Assembly: GCA_034670145.1 (NCBI GenBank)
Contig: JAXMOA010000001.1
Coordinates: forward strand, 310,001-374,000
Direction: 5' to 3'
Length of the DNA stretch: 64,000 nt
Origin: HXMU1420-2 sp034670145
GTDB taxonomy: Bacteria > Pseudomonadota > Alphaproteobacteria > Rhodobacterales > Rhodobacteraceae
Shown: positions 8,225 to 17,013 of the stretch, in pieces
Layout: every line of letters begins with the position of its first letter
Position numbering within the stretch: position 1 is the first letter of the stretch
Position numbers and translations under genes: made by a program
Notes under the pieces: generated by a model
Seen by the model: the letters and a program-made list of their open reading frames with translations, nothing else
Database searches by the model: none
What the model was told of the DNA's origin: nothing

Positions 8225-10617
8225 ACCCATTGCCACGGCAAAGATCAAAGGCCTACGGGACGCTGCTGCAAAACTATGAGGTGCGGCCGGATGCGGCGGA
8301 CGAATTGTTCGCCGCACCCGGTCAGATGCGCCCGGTCTGGGACGCTTTCATCGCGCAGCTGGGCCGGCTTTCGCCTGACGAAGTGGCCGTGCATTTCGCC
8401 CGCGGTGATCAGTATCTGCGCGATGCGGGCGTGTTCTATCGCCGCTACAGCGCGGATCCGCAGCAAGAGCGGGACTGGCCGCTGAGCCATATCCCGGTGA
8501 TCCTGCATGAGCGCGAATGGATTGACCTCTGTGCCGGTCTGAGCCAGCGCGCCGAGCTGTTGGAAAAGGTGGTCAGCGACCTTTATGGTCCGGCGGATCT
8601 GGTGCGCAACGGGCATTTGCCTGCTGAACTGGTGGCGCGCAACCCCGAGTGGCTGCGCCCTCTGGTTGGGATCGCGCCGGCCTCGGGGCATTTCCTGCAT
8701 TTTCTGGCATTCGAGATCGGCCGCAGCCCGGATGGGTCCTGGCTGGTGCTGGGGGATCGGACGCAGGCGCCCTCGGGGGCCGGGTTTGCGTTAGAAAACC
8801 GGATGGCGACGTCGCGGATCTTTCCTGATCCGTTTCCGCGCGCCAATCTGCGGCGGCTGGCGGGATTTTTCAGGTCGTTTCGCGATGCGATGGACCGGTT
8901 GCCGGGGGCCGAGGGGCGGCGCACTGCGGTTTTGACGCCGGGTCCGGGCAATGACGCTTATTTTGAGCATACCTATATTGCACGTTACCTGGGGCTGGCC
9001 CTGCTGGAGGGCGAAGATCTGATCGTGCAGAACGGCAATGTGCAGGTGCGCACTGTATCCGGGCCTCAGCCGGTGGGGGTGTTGTGGCGGCGTCTGGATG
9101 CGGCCTATGCCGATCCGCTGGAGCTGGACGAGACCTCGCAAATCGGCACGCCGGGCCTGGTGGACGCGATCCGGCAGTCGAATGTGAACATGGTCAATGC
9201 GCTGGGGTCCGGCATTCTGGAAACCCGGGCCTTGATGGCCTTTCTGCCAAAGATCGCGCAGGAGCTGCTGGGCACGCCGCTGGCCTTGCCCAATATCGCG
9301 ACCTGGTGGTGCGGGCAGGAGTCCGAGAAGGCCTATGTCAAAGCCAATGCAGAGCGGATCTTTGTCGGAGAGGCGCTGAGCGGTGCGCTGCCGTTTGACA
9401 TTGGACAGCGGGCCTCGGCCGGGGGGGATGCGTTTGGCCCGGACGGGCAGCCGCTGGAGGAATGGATCGAGGCGCAGGGACAGTTTCTGGTCGGTCAGGA
9501 GGCCGTGACCCTGTCGACCACGCCGGTCTGGGAGGGGGACCGCCTGCGCCCGCGTCCGATGACCATCCGGGTGTTTGCGGCCCGCACGCCGGGCGGCTGG
9601 ACCTTTCTGCCCGGTGGCTATGCGCGCATCGGGCAATCGGGCGAGGCAACGGCCCTGTCGATGCAACAGGGCGGCGCGGTTGCGGATGTCTGGGTCATGC
9701 GCGATGCCCCTGCCCCCGAGGAAACCCTGTTCGAGAAAGGCAGCTTTCGGCGCCCGGATATGGGCACTTTGCCCAGTCGGGCGGCGGACAACCTCTATTG
9801 GCTGGGCCGCTATATCGAGCGGACCGAGGGCGCGATCCGGTTGTTGCGGGCCTATCATCTGCGGCTGGCCGAGACCGGCAAGGCCGATCTGCCCCGGATC
9901 GAACGGATTGCCAAATTGCTGGCGGCCCTGGGGCTGGATGTGAGCCTGCCGATTGCGGCAACCTTGCAGCCTCCATTGGCGGCCGCGCGGGTCAGCGCAG
10001 GCAAGATCCGCGACCGGTTTTCCGTGGATGGCTGGGCCGCGCTGGCGGATTTGACATCGAGCCTGGAGGCGATGGCGCCGGATTTGCAGGCGGGGGATGA
10101 CACCGTGCGGGCGATGGGGGTCTTGCTGCGCAAGATCACCGGGTTCAACGGGTTTGTGCATGAAAACATGCATCATGCTGCGGGCTGGCGGTTCTTGAAC
10201 TTTGGGCGGGCGTTGGAGCGTGCGGATGGCGCGGCGGCGGTGCTGGGCGTCTTTGCGGGCGAGGATGTGGCCGCTGGCCTGCCGGATCTGGCGCTGGAGT
10301 ATGGCGACAGCCGGATCACCCATCAGCATCGCTATCGCATTGATCCCACGCGTGACACGGTGACCGATCTGCTGGCGCTGGATGCGGGCAACCCCCGCGC
10401 GATCCTGTTTCAGGTGATCACCATGCGCCAGATCGCAGAAGAACTGCCCCGGGCGCGGGTCAATGGCCGCCTGACCGATGTCCTGCGCGTGTTGCTGCCG
10501 CTTGAGACGGATCTGGCCGTGGCGGACCCCGGTATGATCACCTCGGAACGTCTGGCCGAGCTGCGCGAGAGGCTGACCCAGGTGTCTACGCATCTGTCCT
10601 CGGCTTATCTGGTCTGA
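8221..10617 (+). CDS. Circularly permuted ATP-grasp ligase fused to an alpha-E domain (DUF404/407 + DUF403)
   Basis: A 798-residue two-domain fusion. Residues 1 to about 500 are the circularly permuted ATP-grasp type 2 region. It includes the conserved FAFEIGRSPDGSWLVLGDRT-like nucleotide-fold stretch near 160-180 and the TWWCGQESEK stretch near 360. From about 515 (LPSRAADNLYWLGRYIERTE) begins the helical alpha-E domain. In many bacteria these are two adjacent genes; here they are one. The start is GTG at 8221, overlapping the previous stop as GTGA, so translation is probably coupled. ATP-grasp enzymes join a carboxylate to an amine, so this is the predicted peptide or amide ligase of the cassette. 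Substrates are unknown. Confidence 0.9.
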   Translation: MNPLPRQRSKAYGTLLQNYEVRPDAADELFAAPGQMRPVWDAFIAQLGRLSPDEVAVHFARGDQYLRDAGVFYRRYSADPQQERDWPLSHIPVILHEREWIDLCAGLSQRAELLEKVVSDLYGPADLVRNGHLPAELVARNPEWLRPLVGIAPASGHFLHFLAFEIGRSPDGSWLVLGDRTQAPSGAGFALENRMATSRIFPDPFPRANLRRLAGFFRSFRDAMDRLPGAEGRRTAVLTPGPGNDAYFEHTYIARYLGLALLEGEDLIVQNGNVQVRTVSGPQPVGVLWRRLDAAYADPLELDETSQIGTPGLVDAIRQSNVNMVNALGSGILETRALMAFLPKIAQELLGTPLALPNIATWWCGQESEKAYVKANAERIFVGEALSGALPFDIGQRASAGGDAFGPDGQPLEEWIEAQGQFLVGQEAVTLSTTPVWEGDRLRPRPMTIRVFAARTPGGWTFLPGGYARIGQSGEATALSMQQGGAVADVWVMRDAPAPEETLFEKGSFRRPDMGTLPSRAADNLYWLGRYIERTEGAIRLLRAYHLRLAETGKADLPRIERIAKLLAALGLDVSLPIAATLQPPLAAARVSAGKIRDRFSVDGWAALADLTSSLEAMAPDLQAGDDTVRAMGVLLRKITGFNGFVHENMHHAAGWRFLNFGRALERADGAAAVLGVFAGEDVAAGLPDLALEYGDSRITHQHRYRIDPTRDTVTDLLALDAGNPRAILFQVITMRQIAEELPRARVNGRLTDVLRVLLPLETDLAVADPGMITSERLAELRERLTQVSTHLSSAYLV

Positions 10618-10630
10618 AAGGGGCGGTCGG

Positions 10631-11512
10631 ATGCAATATGATATCAAACTGACCATCGGTTATGTCTATGGGGCGCCTTCGGATCATGCGCGCACGCTGG
10701 TGCGGTTGTTGCCGACGGATGTGGTTGGGCGGCAGATCGTGCGGTCGCGGCTGTTGACCGTGACGCCCAGGCCGGATGAGCGCCGCGAGGCCCATGATTT
10801 CTTTGGCAACGCCATGTGCACCATGGTGTTTCACGCGCCAATCGACCGGATCGAGCTGACCCTGCGGGCCTCGGCGGAACGGTTGCAGCAGGCCGAGGGC
10901 CTGGATCTGTCGCCGGATTTGCCCGGGCTCGCCCGCGAGATTGCGGCGGATCGCCGGTTGGACGGGACCGCTCCGCATCATTTCATCGGTCCCTCGGTGC
11001 GGGTGCCTGTCGTCCCCGAGATCGAGGCCTTTGCCCGCGCGCAGGTCGCCCTCGGGATGACGACCTTGCAGGTGGTCGAGAGGATTGGCCGCGCCCTGCA
11101 TGCAGAGATGCGGTTTGAAACCGGCGCGACCGATGTGAACACCCCCACGGCCGAGGCTTTTGCCAATCGCCACGGGGTTTGTCAGGATTTCACCCACATC
11201 ATGATCGCCGCTCTGCGTGCTTTGGGGGTGCCGGCGGGCTATGTGTCGGGTTTCCTGCGGACGCATCCACCGCCGGGGCAGCCCCGGCTGGAAGGCGCGG
11301 ATGCCATGCACGCCTGGGTCATGGCCTGGTGCGGGGCCGAGATGGGCTGGGTCGAGTTTGACCCGTCGAACTGTTGCCAGGTGTATCAGGATCACATCAC
11401 CATCGCCTTTGGTCGCGATTACAGCGACATTGCCCCCGTCAAGGGTGTGTTGCGCACCTCTGGCGCGCAGGACAGCCATCATAGTGTGGATGTGATTCCG
11501 CTGGACGGCTAA
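10631..11512 (+). CDS. Transglutaminase family protein, short form
   Basis: A 293-residue protein with an N-terminal beta-rich region (1-110) and a transglutaminase-like core. The triad is visible as Cys184 in HGVCQDF, His227 in DAMHAWV and Asp244 in EFDPSN. It lacks the DUF2126 extension of the first transglutaminase of this cassette. It lies 13 bp after the ATP-grasp/alpha-E gene on the same strand, so it is the third gene of one operon. In related genomes a proteasome-like Anbu peptidase gene often follows; here no such frame is present downstream. Likely a protease or transamidase acting on the cassette product. Confidence 0.9.
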   Translation: MQYDIKLTIGYVYGAPSDHARTLVRLLPTDVVGRQIVRSRLLTVTPRPDERREAHDFFGNAMCTMVFHAPIDRIELTLRASAERLQQAEGLDLSPDLPGLAREIAADRRLDGTAPHHFIGPSVRVPVVPEIEAFARAQVALGMTTLQVVERIGRALHAEMRFETGATDVNTPTAEAFANRHGVCQDFTHIMIAALRALGVPAGYVSGFLRTHPPPGQPRLEGADAMHAWVMAWCGAEMGWVEFDPSNCCQVYQDHITIAFGRDYSDIAPVKGVLRTSGAQDSHHSVDVIPLDG

Positions 11513-11780
11513 GCCCTGTTCCGCAGCGGATCAGGGCCTTGCCGGGGCGATTCCGGGCCATTGTGCCCCCATGGGCATTGTGCACCCCAGCGGTCCACTG
11601 CGCCGGTTGCGCCGCCATCGTGGCGCGCAGTTCAACAATGGCGGGGCATTGGGGCCTTGGGGTTGAACCCGCGCAATTGGTCGGCAAGATGGCCTGCGTG
11701 TTCCCAATTTTGCAGTTTGCGAGGCTCTGGCCGATGGCCCTTATCCCAACAGCCCCTGGCGGCGCCCTGTGCGTGGCGCC

Positions 11781-12824
11781 ATGTCAGCGGTGTCCGGCGT
11801 GACCGGCGCTCGCCCCTCCCGGGCAGAGCGGTGGCTGGTGGTGACCCGCGCCGGGCCAGACAGCCTGCATGGCCAATGGCAGGATGGGGCGGAGCCTGCG
11901 CGGTTTGATCTGCTGGTTTCGGCCTTTGACCCCAGGGCGCCGCGCCCGGCACAGGGCGATCTGTTTGAGTTGCGCCCAGGGTCCAAAGTGGCAGGGTATG
12001 CCGCCTTGTTCAGGGACCGCCCCGAATTGCTGCGCCAATATGACAGGATCGCCTTGCTGGACGATGATCTGGCGACAGATGCGGCGCAGCTGAACCGGAT
12101 GTTCGACCTATGCGCGCGGCATGATCTGACCCTGGCGCAACCGGCGTTGAGCCATGACAGCCATTTCACCTATGCTGGCCTGCTGGCGCAGCCCGCGTTT
12201 ACGCTGCGCTATGTGACATATATCGAGATGATGTGCCCCATCTTCCGCACGGATGCTTTGGCGCGGGCGCTGCCTCTGTTCGATTTGGGCTATGAAAGCG
12301 GTATCGACCTGATTTGGTGCAACCTGTTTGACGCGCCCGAACAGCGGTTCGCGATTCTGGATGCCTGCCCGGTGCGTCACACCAAACCCGTGGGTGACGC
12401 CAAGGCGTTGAACGGGTTTACCGACGGGCGGCGCTATGAAGATGACATTGGCCAGATCCTGCGCCAGTTTGATCTGCCCTGGTTGCCTTGCGTGCCTTAT
12501 GGCGCCGTGGATCGGGCCGGGCGCATGGTTTCGGCCCGCACGGCAAGCGGCAAGTGGCGGTTGCGGCGGGCGGCGCTGGCCACCCTGGGTGCGCTGCCCG
12601 GCCCCTATCCGCGCGCACGGTTGCGCAAGATTCTGGTGCATTGGAAACATCTGTGGCGGGCCACGCCGCAAAACATCCTGCGTCAATTGCCCGACCCCGC
12701 AGCCGTGCAGGCCGCCCGTCAGCAGCCCGCATCCGCCGGTGACACATCGCCGGTGGCCGGGTCAGATAGCAGGCTCCACCCCGATCAGCTCGCGCCACCG
12801 GTGACACGAGACATCGTGGCCTGA
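11781..12824 (+). CDS. DUF707 family protein (glycosyltransferase-like fold suspected)
   Basis: A 347-residue cytoplasmic protein. It has an acidic DDD motif near residues 93-95 within IALLDDDL, then LAQPALSHDSHFTY and a YIEMMCPIFRTDAL stretch. These match the conserved blocks of DUF707, a family found in plants and bacteria. The DDD reminds one of the metal-binding DXD of nucleotide-sugar transferases, but activity is not shown for the family as far as I know. The start is unclear: ATG 11781 has no good ribosome site, and a GTG at 11769 is possible. Its last 63 bp lie antisense over the 3' end of the ABC ATPase gene, so the two transcripts converge. The 268 bp before it hold nothing I can name. 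Confidence 0.7.
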   Translation: MSAVSGVTGARPSRAERWLVVTRAGPDSLHGQWQDGAEPARFDLLVSAFDPRAPRPAQGDLFELRPGSKVAGYAALFRDRPELLRQYDRIALLDDDLATDAAQLNRMFDLCARHDLTLAQPALSHDSHFTYAGLLAQPAFTLRYVTYIEMMCPIFRTDALARALPLFDLGYESGIDLIWCNLFDAPEQRFAILDACPVRHTKPVGDAKALNGFTDGRRYEDDIGQILRQFDLPWLPCVPYGAVDRAGRMVSARTASGKWRLRRAALATLGALPGPYPRARLRKILVHWKHLWRATPQNILRQLPDPAAVQAARQQPASAGDTSPVAGSDSRLHPDQLAPPVTRDIVA

Positions 12825-13766
12825 CCCGTCTGATTCCAGCTCTGGTTCTTCGGTGATGCAGCGTTCGATGGCAAAGGGGCAGCGGGTATGAAACTTGCAC
12901 CCGGACGGCTGATTTGTGGGTGAAGGGATTTCACCGGTCAGCTTTTGTGCCCGTCCCCGGTCGTCGGGATCCAACGACGGGATCGCGGAAAACAGGGCCT
13001 TGGTATAGGGGTGGCGGGGCTGTGCGAACAGCTGGCGGGTTGGCGCGGTTTCGACCAGCCGCCCCAGATACATCACCGCCACATGATCGCAGGTATGCGC
13101 CACCACGCTCAGATCGTGGCTGATGAACATGAAGGTCAGCCCCATATCCGACTGGATCTGTTTCAGCAGGTTCAACACATCCGCCTGGATGGACACGTCC
13201 AGCGCGGCCACGCTTTCGTCTGCGACAATGAATTGCGGCCCCGAAACCAGCGCCCGCGCGATCGAGATCCGCTGGCGCTGTCCCCCCGAAAACGCATGGG
13301 GAAAGCGGCGCAGATGTTCCAGGTTCAGCCGGCATTTGGCCGCGATCTCGCGCACACGTGCGTCGGTTTCTTCGCGGGTTTTGGTGATCTTCATCACCTC
13401 CAGCGGCTCGGCGATGATGTCGCGCACGGTCATGCGCGGGCTGAGGGCGGCGTAAGGGTCCTGAAAAATCAGCTGCGCCCGCTTGCGGTAATCCTTGAGC
13501 GCGGCCCCTTCGAGTGTGGCAATGTCGAGGTCGACCTCTCCGTCGGTGTAGCGGGCCTCGCCTTCGGTGATCGGCACCGCCTTGAGCAGGGCGCGGCCCA
13601 ATGTGGTCTTGCCCGACCCGCTTTCGCCCACCAGGCCAAAGAACGACCCTTTTTCGATGGTGACCGAGACGTTGTTGACCGCCTTCAGAATGTCCTTGCG
13701 GAAAAGGCCGTTCCCGATGGGGAAACCGACGCTGAGCCGTTTGGCCCGGATGAGTGCATCGCTCAT
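12762..13766 (-). CDS. ABC transporter ATP-binding protein (OppF/DppF type)
   Basis: A 334-residue nucleotide-binding subunit of a peptide-type importer. Visible are Walker A GESGSGKTT near residue 47, the signature SGGQRQR and Walker B FIVADES, all intact. The C-terminal oligopeptide/dipeptide extension has the cysteine-bearing GCKFHTRCPF stretch. It starts at ATG 13766, overlapping the OppD-type gene by ATGA, and is the last gene of a five-gene importer operon. It pairs with the other ATPase on the cytoplasmic face of the permeases to power uptake. Walker B reads DESVAALD where most relatives have DEPVSALD, a mild change that keeps the catalytic Glu. Confidence 0.93.
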   Translation of the reverse strand: MSDALIRAKRLSVGFPIGNGLFRKDILKAVNNVSVTIEKGSFFGLVGESGSGKTTLGRALLKAVPITEGEARYTDGEVDLDIATLEGAALKDYRKRAQLIFQDPYAALSPRMTVRDIIAEPLEVMKITKTREETDARVREIAAKCRLNLEHLRRFPHAFSGGQRQRISIARALVSGPQFIVADESVAALDVSIQADVLNLLKQIQSDMGLTFMFISHDLSVVAHTCDHVAVMYLGRLVETAPTRQLFAQPRHPYTKALFSAIPSLDPDDRGRAQKLTGEIPSPTNQPSGCKFHTRCPFAIERCITEEPELESDGSGHDVSCHRWRELIGVEPAI

Positions 13767-14758
13767 GTCGCGGCCTCCGCATAGATATGGCAGGCGGTTT
13801 TATGGGTTTCGTCGATCTGATGTTCGACCGGGCGTTCGCTGGAGCAGGCGTCCGAGACGATCTGCCCGCAGCGCGTGTGAAACACGCAGCCTGACGGGCG
13901 TTCCAATGGCGAGGGGATATCCCCCGGCACCGGGGTGAGCGCGGCGCCCAGGTCGTCCAGTTTCGGCAAGGCTGCGATCAGCCCCTGGGTATAGGGGTGT
14001 TTGGGCGTGCGGATCACGCTGCGCACGGGGCCTTCTTCGATCAGGCGGCCCAGGTACATCACATTGACCCGATCCGCCGTCTGGGCCACCACGCCCAGGT
14101 CATGGGTGATAAAGATGATGCCCATGTGAAATTCGTCCACCAGATCCTTCATCAGATCAATCACCTGGGCCTGGATGGTCACATCCAGCGCCGTGGTCGG
14201 TTCATCCGCGATCAGCAATTTGGGTTTGGTCGACAGCGCCATCGCGATCATGGCGCGCTGGCGCATCCCGCCGGACAATTCAAACGCGTATTGGTCAATG
14301 CGCCGCCCCGCATCCGAGATGCCGACGCGGTCCAGCATTTCGATCGACAATTCGCGCGCCTCGGACTTGGTCATGGAGGAGTGCAGCTGCAATTGTTCGA
14401 TCATCTGTTTGCCCACAGTCATCGCGGGGGCGAAACTGGCCATTGGCTCTTGAAAGATCATCGAAACGGCACCGCCGCGCACCACCTTGAGGTCAGAGGG
14501 TTTGCGCAAGGACAGCACATCCACCGGCCCGTCCTCGGTGTGGAGGGTGATCTTGGACTCGGGCGAATAGACGGCATTTGAGGCGTTGAGATGCATCAAC
14601 GCCTTGGCCGTGACCGATTTGCCCGACCCGCTTTCGCCGACCAGGCCCATGACTTCGCCGCGGGCCAGCGAAAAGCTGACATTGTCGACGGCCGTGACCA
14701 GACCTTCGTCGGTTTTGAATTGCAGCGTTAGGTTTTCAACCTCGATCAACGTGCTCAT
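13763..14758 (-). CDS. ABC transporter ATP-binding protein (OppD/DppD type)
   Basis: A 331-residue ATPase with Walker A GESGSGKS, signature LSGGMRQR, Walker B LLIADEPTTALD, and the peptide-importer C-terminal extension. An open frame runs further upstream to 15073, but that part is antisense-like noise over the permease gene. The ATG at 14758 (MSTLIEVENLTLQF) fits the family start and overlaps the permease stop as ATGA. It is the partner of the OppF-type ATPase that follows, also with an ATGA overlap. The tight coupling indicates stoichiometric synthesis. Confidence 0.93.
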   Translation of the reverse strand: MSTLIEVENLTLQFKTDEGLVTAVDNVSFSLARGEVMGLVGESGSGKSVTAKALMHLNASNAVYSPESKITLHTEDGPVDVLSLRKPSDLKVVRGGAVSMIFQEPMASFAPAMTVGKQMIEQLQLHSSMTKSEARELSIEMLDRVGISDAGRRIDQYAFELSGGMRQRAMIAMALSTKPKLLIADEPTTALDVTIQAQVIDLMKDLVDEFHMGIIFITHDLGVVAQTADRVNVMYLGRLIEEGPVRSVIRTPKHPYTQGLIAALPKLDDLGAALTPVPGDIPSPLERPSGCVFHTRCGQIVSDACSSERPVEHQIDETHKTACHIYAEAAT

Positions 14759-15903
14759 TTGTTCTTGTCCGAATAGGGATCCGCCGCGTCCCGCAGCCCG
14801 TCGCCAACAAAGACAAAGGACATCACCAGAACGATGAAGAAGACAACGGGGATGAAATACCACTGATAGTTCAACAGGACGTCCGCATTGGTCGCCTTTT
14901 GCAGCATCACACCCAGCGAGCTGACCGGATCCTTCAGGCCCAGACCGATAAAGCTGAGCGCGGTTTCGCTGAGCACCATGTAGGGAAAGGAGATCACCAG
15001 GTCGACGATGATATAGCTGGTAAAGCTGGGCAGCAGGTGGCGGCGGATGACATGGCCTGCGGGCGCGCCACACAGCTGGGCGGCCAGAACATATTCCTGA
15101 TTGCGTTCGGTCAGCAGATGCGTGCGCACCCGTCTGGCCAATGTGGGCCAGCCGATCAGCCCGAGGATGAGCGATATGTAAAAGAATCGCGCCTCTGATG
15201 ACAGTTCGGGCGGCATGAAGGCGGCGATGGCCATGAACAGCGGAATGGCGGGCACCGTGCGCACCGCATCGGTGATCATCTGGATGACACTGTCGATCCA
15301 GCCGCCATAGTACCCCGCGACCCCGCCAATGATCAGCGCCATGAAAAAGGCAATGAACACCCCGATGGCCCCCACCCGTAGCGACGTCCAGATGGCGTGC
15401 AGCGTGCGCGAGAAGATGTCCTGCCCGTCCTCATCTGTCCCAAACAGGTGGATCTTGCCCTCGTCCACTCCGAACAGATGGATCGAGCCCGGGATGAAGC
15501 CGAAGAGTTTGTAGCTGTCGCCTTTGACAAAGAACTGAAGATTCAGCCGGGTATCTTCGTCGATTTTGGTCACCCAGCGGAAATTGGTGGCCAGCGACCG
15601 TTCGCGCGTGACCCCGTGGATAAAGGGCCGCATGGAGCAGCCGTTCTTGTCACAGAACTGCGGGATCTGAGGGGCGCCGTTGGTGTAATCCTTGTCCCGT
15701 CCGGCGATGGTCGGGTCATAGGGCGACAGAAACGGTGCAAACAGCCCGGACAGGATCAGGATGACCAGCACCACGGCGGCCACCATTGCGGCCTTTTGCT
15801 TTTTGAAACGGGCCCAGATCAATTGCCCCTGAGAGGCGGTGAAATAGGCCTCTTTGGCCTTTTGATCCTGGGTCACTGCGGTTGGGGCGGATGTTGTGCT
15901 CAT
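14755..15903 (-). CDS. ABC transporter permease (OppC/DppC type) with long periplasmic insertion
   Basis: A 382-residue inner-membrane permease. One membrane segment lies at about 38-58. A long hydrophilic stretch to about 165 follows, rich in charged residues and containing two cysteines (DKNGCSMRP, with CDKNG). Then come five further segments. The EAA-type loop that contacts the ATPases is visible near AAQLCGAPAGHVIRRHLLP. Typical OppC proteins are about 300 residues, so the periplasmic insertion is the unusual part. This longer form accompanies large binding proteins like the one encoded at the head of this operon. It starts 4 bp after the OppB-type stop. Confidence 0.9.
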   Translation of the reverse strand: MSTTSAPTAVTQDQKAKEAYFTASQGQLIWARFKKQKAAMVAAVVLVILILSGLFAPFLSPYDPTIAGRDKDYTNGAPQIPQFCDKNGCSMRPFIHGVTRERSLATNFRWVTKIDEDTRLNLQFFVKGDSYKLFGFIPGSIHLFGVDEGKIHLFGTDEDGQDIFSRTLHAIWTSLRVGAIGVFIAFFMALIIGGVAGYYGGWIDSVIQMITDAVRTVPAIPLFMAIAAFMPPELSSEARFFYISLILGLIGWPTLARRVRTHLLTERNQEYVLAAQLCGAPAGHVIRRHLLPSFTSYIIVDLVISFPYMVLSETALSFIGLGLKDPVSSLGVMLQKATNADVLLNYQWYFIPVVFFIVLVMSFVFVGDGLRDAADPYSDKNK

Positions 15904-15907
15904 GTGA

Positions 15908-16912
15908 TCACCGGATAATGCTTTTGCGCACGCGTGGGTCCAGAATGGCCAACATTACGTCCGTAAAGAAATTCAACGCCACGATGGACGCGGTCAGCAG
16001 AAAGATGATCGCCCCGGCCAATTGCTGATCGTTCGAACGCGCCAGCGCTTCGAGCAGCAAGGCCCCCGCCTCGGTCAATGTCAAAATCAACGCGACGATG
16101 GGCAATTCATTGAAAATGCGGTTCAGGTCGAACCCCAAAGAGTTGATGATGGGCCCCAGCGCGTGGCGGGCCGGATAGTTCCACAACAAGCGCCGCCCAT
16201 GCACACCGCGCGCAGCCGCGGCGGTGACGTAGAGCTTGCCGATTTCATCCGACATCAACGCCCGCACGGTTTGCAGCGCAAAGGCGGTGGCGGACCAGCC
16301 GAGGATAAAGATGGGCAGCCAGATATGGCTGAGCATATCGAGGAATTTGTCCCAGCCCCATGGGGCGTCCCGCATTTCGGGACTGAATATGCCGGTCAGC
16401 GTATTGCCGAAATACACCGTGGCAAACAGCATGATCATCAGCGCCAGCAGGAAGTTCGGCAAAGCCAGACCCAGATAGCTGACGATACGCAGAGAGTTGT
16501 TCAGCAGCGCATTGCGCGAGGCGGCCGCGATGATCCCAACCGGAACCGCGATCAAATAGGCCAGAAACAGCGAGGCCATACACAGCCCCAGCGAGATCCA
16601 GAATTTATCCCCCAGCAACTGGGCGATGTTCACCCGCAGGATACAGCTGTCGCCGAAATCCCCCTGGAAGGCGCCCAGAATCCAGCTACCCCAGCGCAGC
16701 ATATAGGGTTGATCGAGCCCCAGCCGGACCCGCTCGGCCTCGATATCCTCGACGGAAATACCGGAGCCTTGGGTGTTCTTGAATGCGAGGTAGCGTTCGG
16801 CGCAATCGCCGGGCACCAGCTCCATCAGGCTGAAAACCACGAAAGACACGATCACCAATGTGATGATCGCCATGACGCCACGTGTCAGCACAAAGCGGGC
16901 GAATTGCAGCAT
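15908..16912 (-). CDS. ABC transporter permease (OppB/DppB type)
   Basis: A 334-residue permease with six predicted membrane helices. The first (residues about 10-30) starts straight after the short N-terminus, as in OppB. The EAA-type coupling loop is near VTAAAARGVHGRRLLWNYPAR. It forms the translocation pore with the OppC-type subunit encoded next. A 101-bp spacer with a perfect 9-bp hairpin separates it from the binding-protein gene upstream, which may set different expression levels for the two parts of the operon. Confidence 0.92.
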   Translation of the reverse strand: MLQFARFVLTRGVMAIITLVIVSFVVFSLMELVPGDCAERYLAFKNTQGSGISVEDIEAERVRLGLDQPYMLRWGSWILGAFQGDFGDSCILRVNIAQLLGDKFWISLGLCMASLFLAYLIAVPVGIIAAASRNALLNNSLRIVSYLGLALPNFLLALMIMLFATVYFGNTLTGIFSPEMRDAPWGWDKFLDMLSHIWLPIFILGWSATAFALQTVRALMSDEIGKLYVTAAAARGVHGRRLLWNYPARHALGPIINSLGFDLNRIFNELPIVALILTLTEAGALLLEALARSNDQQLAGAIIFLLTASIVALNFFTDVMLAILDPRVRKSIIR

Positions 16913-16966
16913 ATCTGTCCCTGTTGCCTGGTAGCGCGAATTTCAAAGATCCGCGTCTCTTGGTGT

Positions 16967-16993
16967 GGACCGGGCAGACAAGCCGCCCGGTCC
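16967..16993 (-). terminator. Intercistronic hairpin between binding protein and permease genes
   Basis: A perfect 9-bp inverted repeat (GGACCGGGC / GCCCGGTCC) with a 9-nt loop, 20 bp after the stop of the substrate-binding protein. No U-run follows. Such hairpins between a binding-protein gene and its permeases usually act as a partial terminator or protect the upstream mRNA, giving more binding protein than permease. That role is inferred. Confidence 0.6.
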
Positions 16994-17013
16994 CATTGTT
17001 TCAGATCAGAGGC

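Noticed and set aside
8791..10656. Minus-strand open frame of 621 codons
   Set aside because: Antisense to the ATP-grasp/alpha-E gene, no ribosome site or domain.
11513..11780. Remnant of an Anbu peptidase gene
   Set aside because: No frame in either direction shows the N-terminal nucleophile or other proteasome-fold features.
14759..15073. N-terminal extension of the OppD-type ATPase
   Set aside because: The frame is open but the extra 105 residues are out-of-frame permease sequence; the ATG at 14758 with ATGA overlap fits the family.
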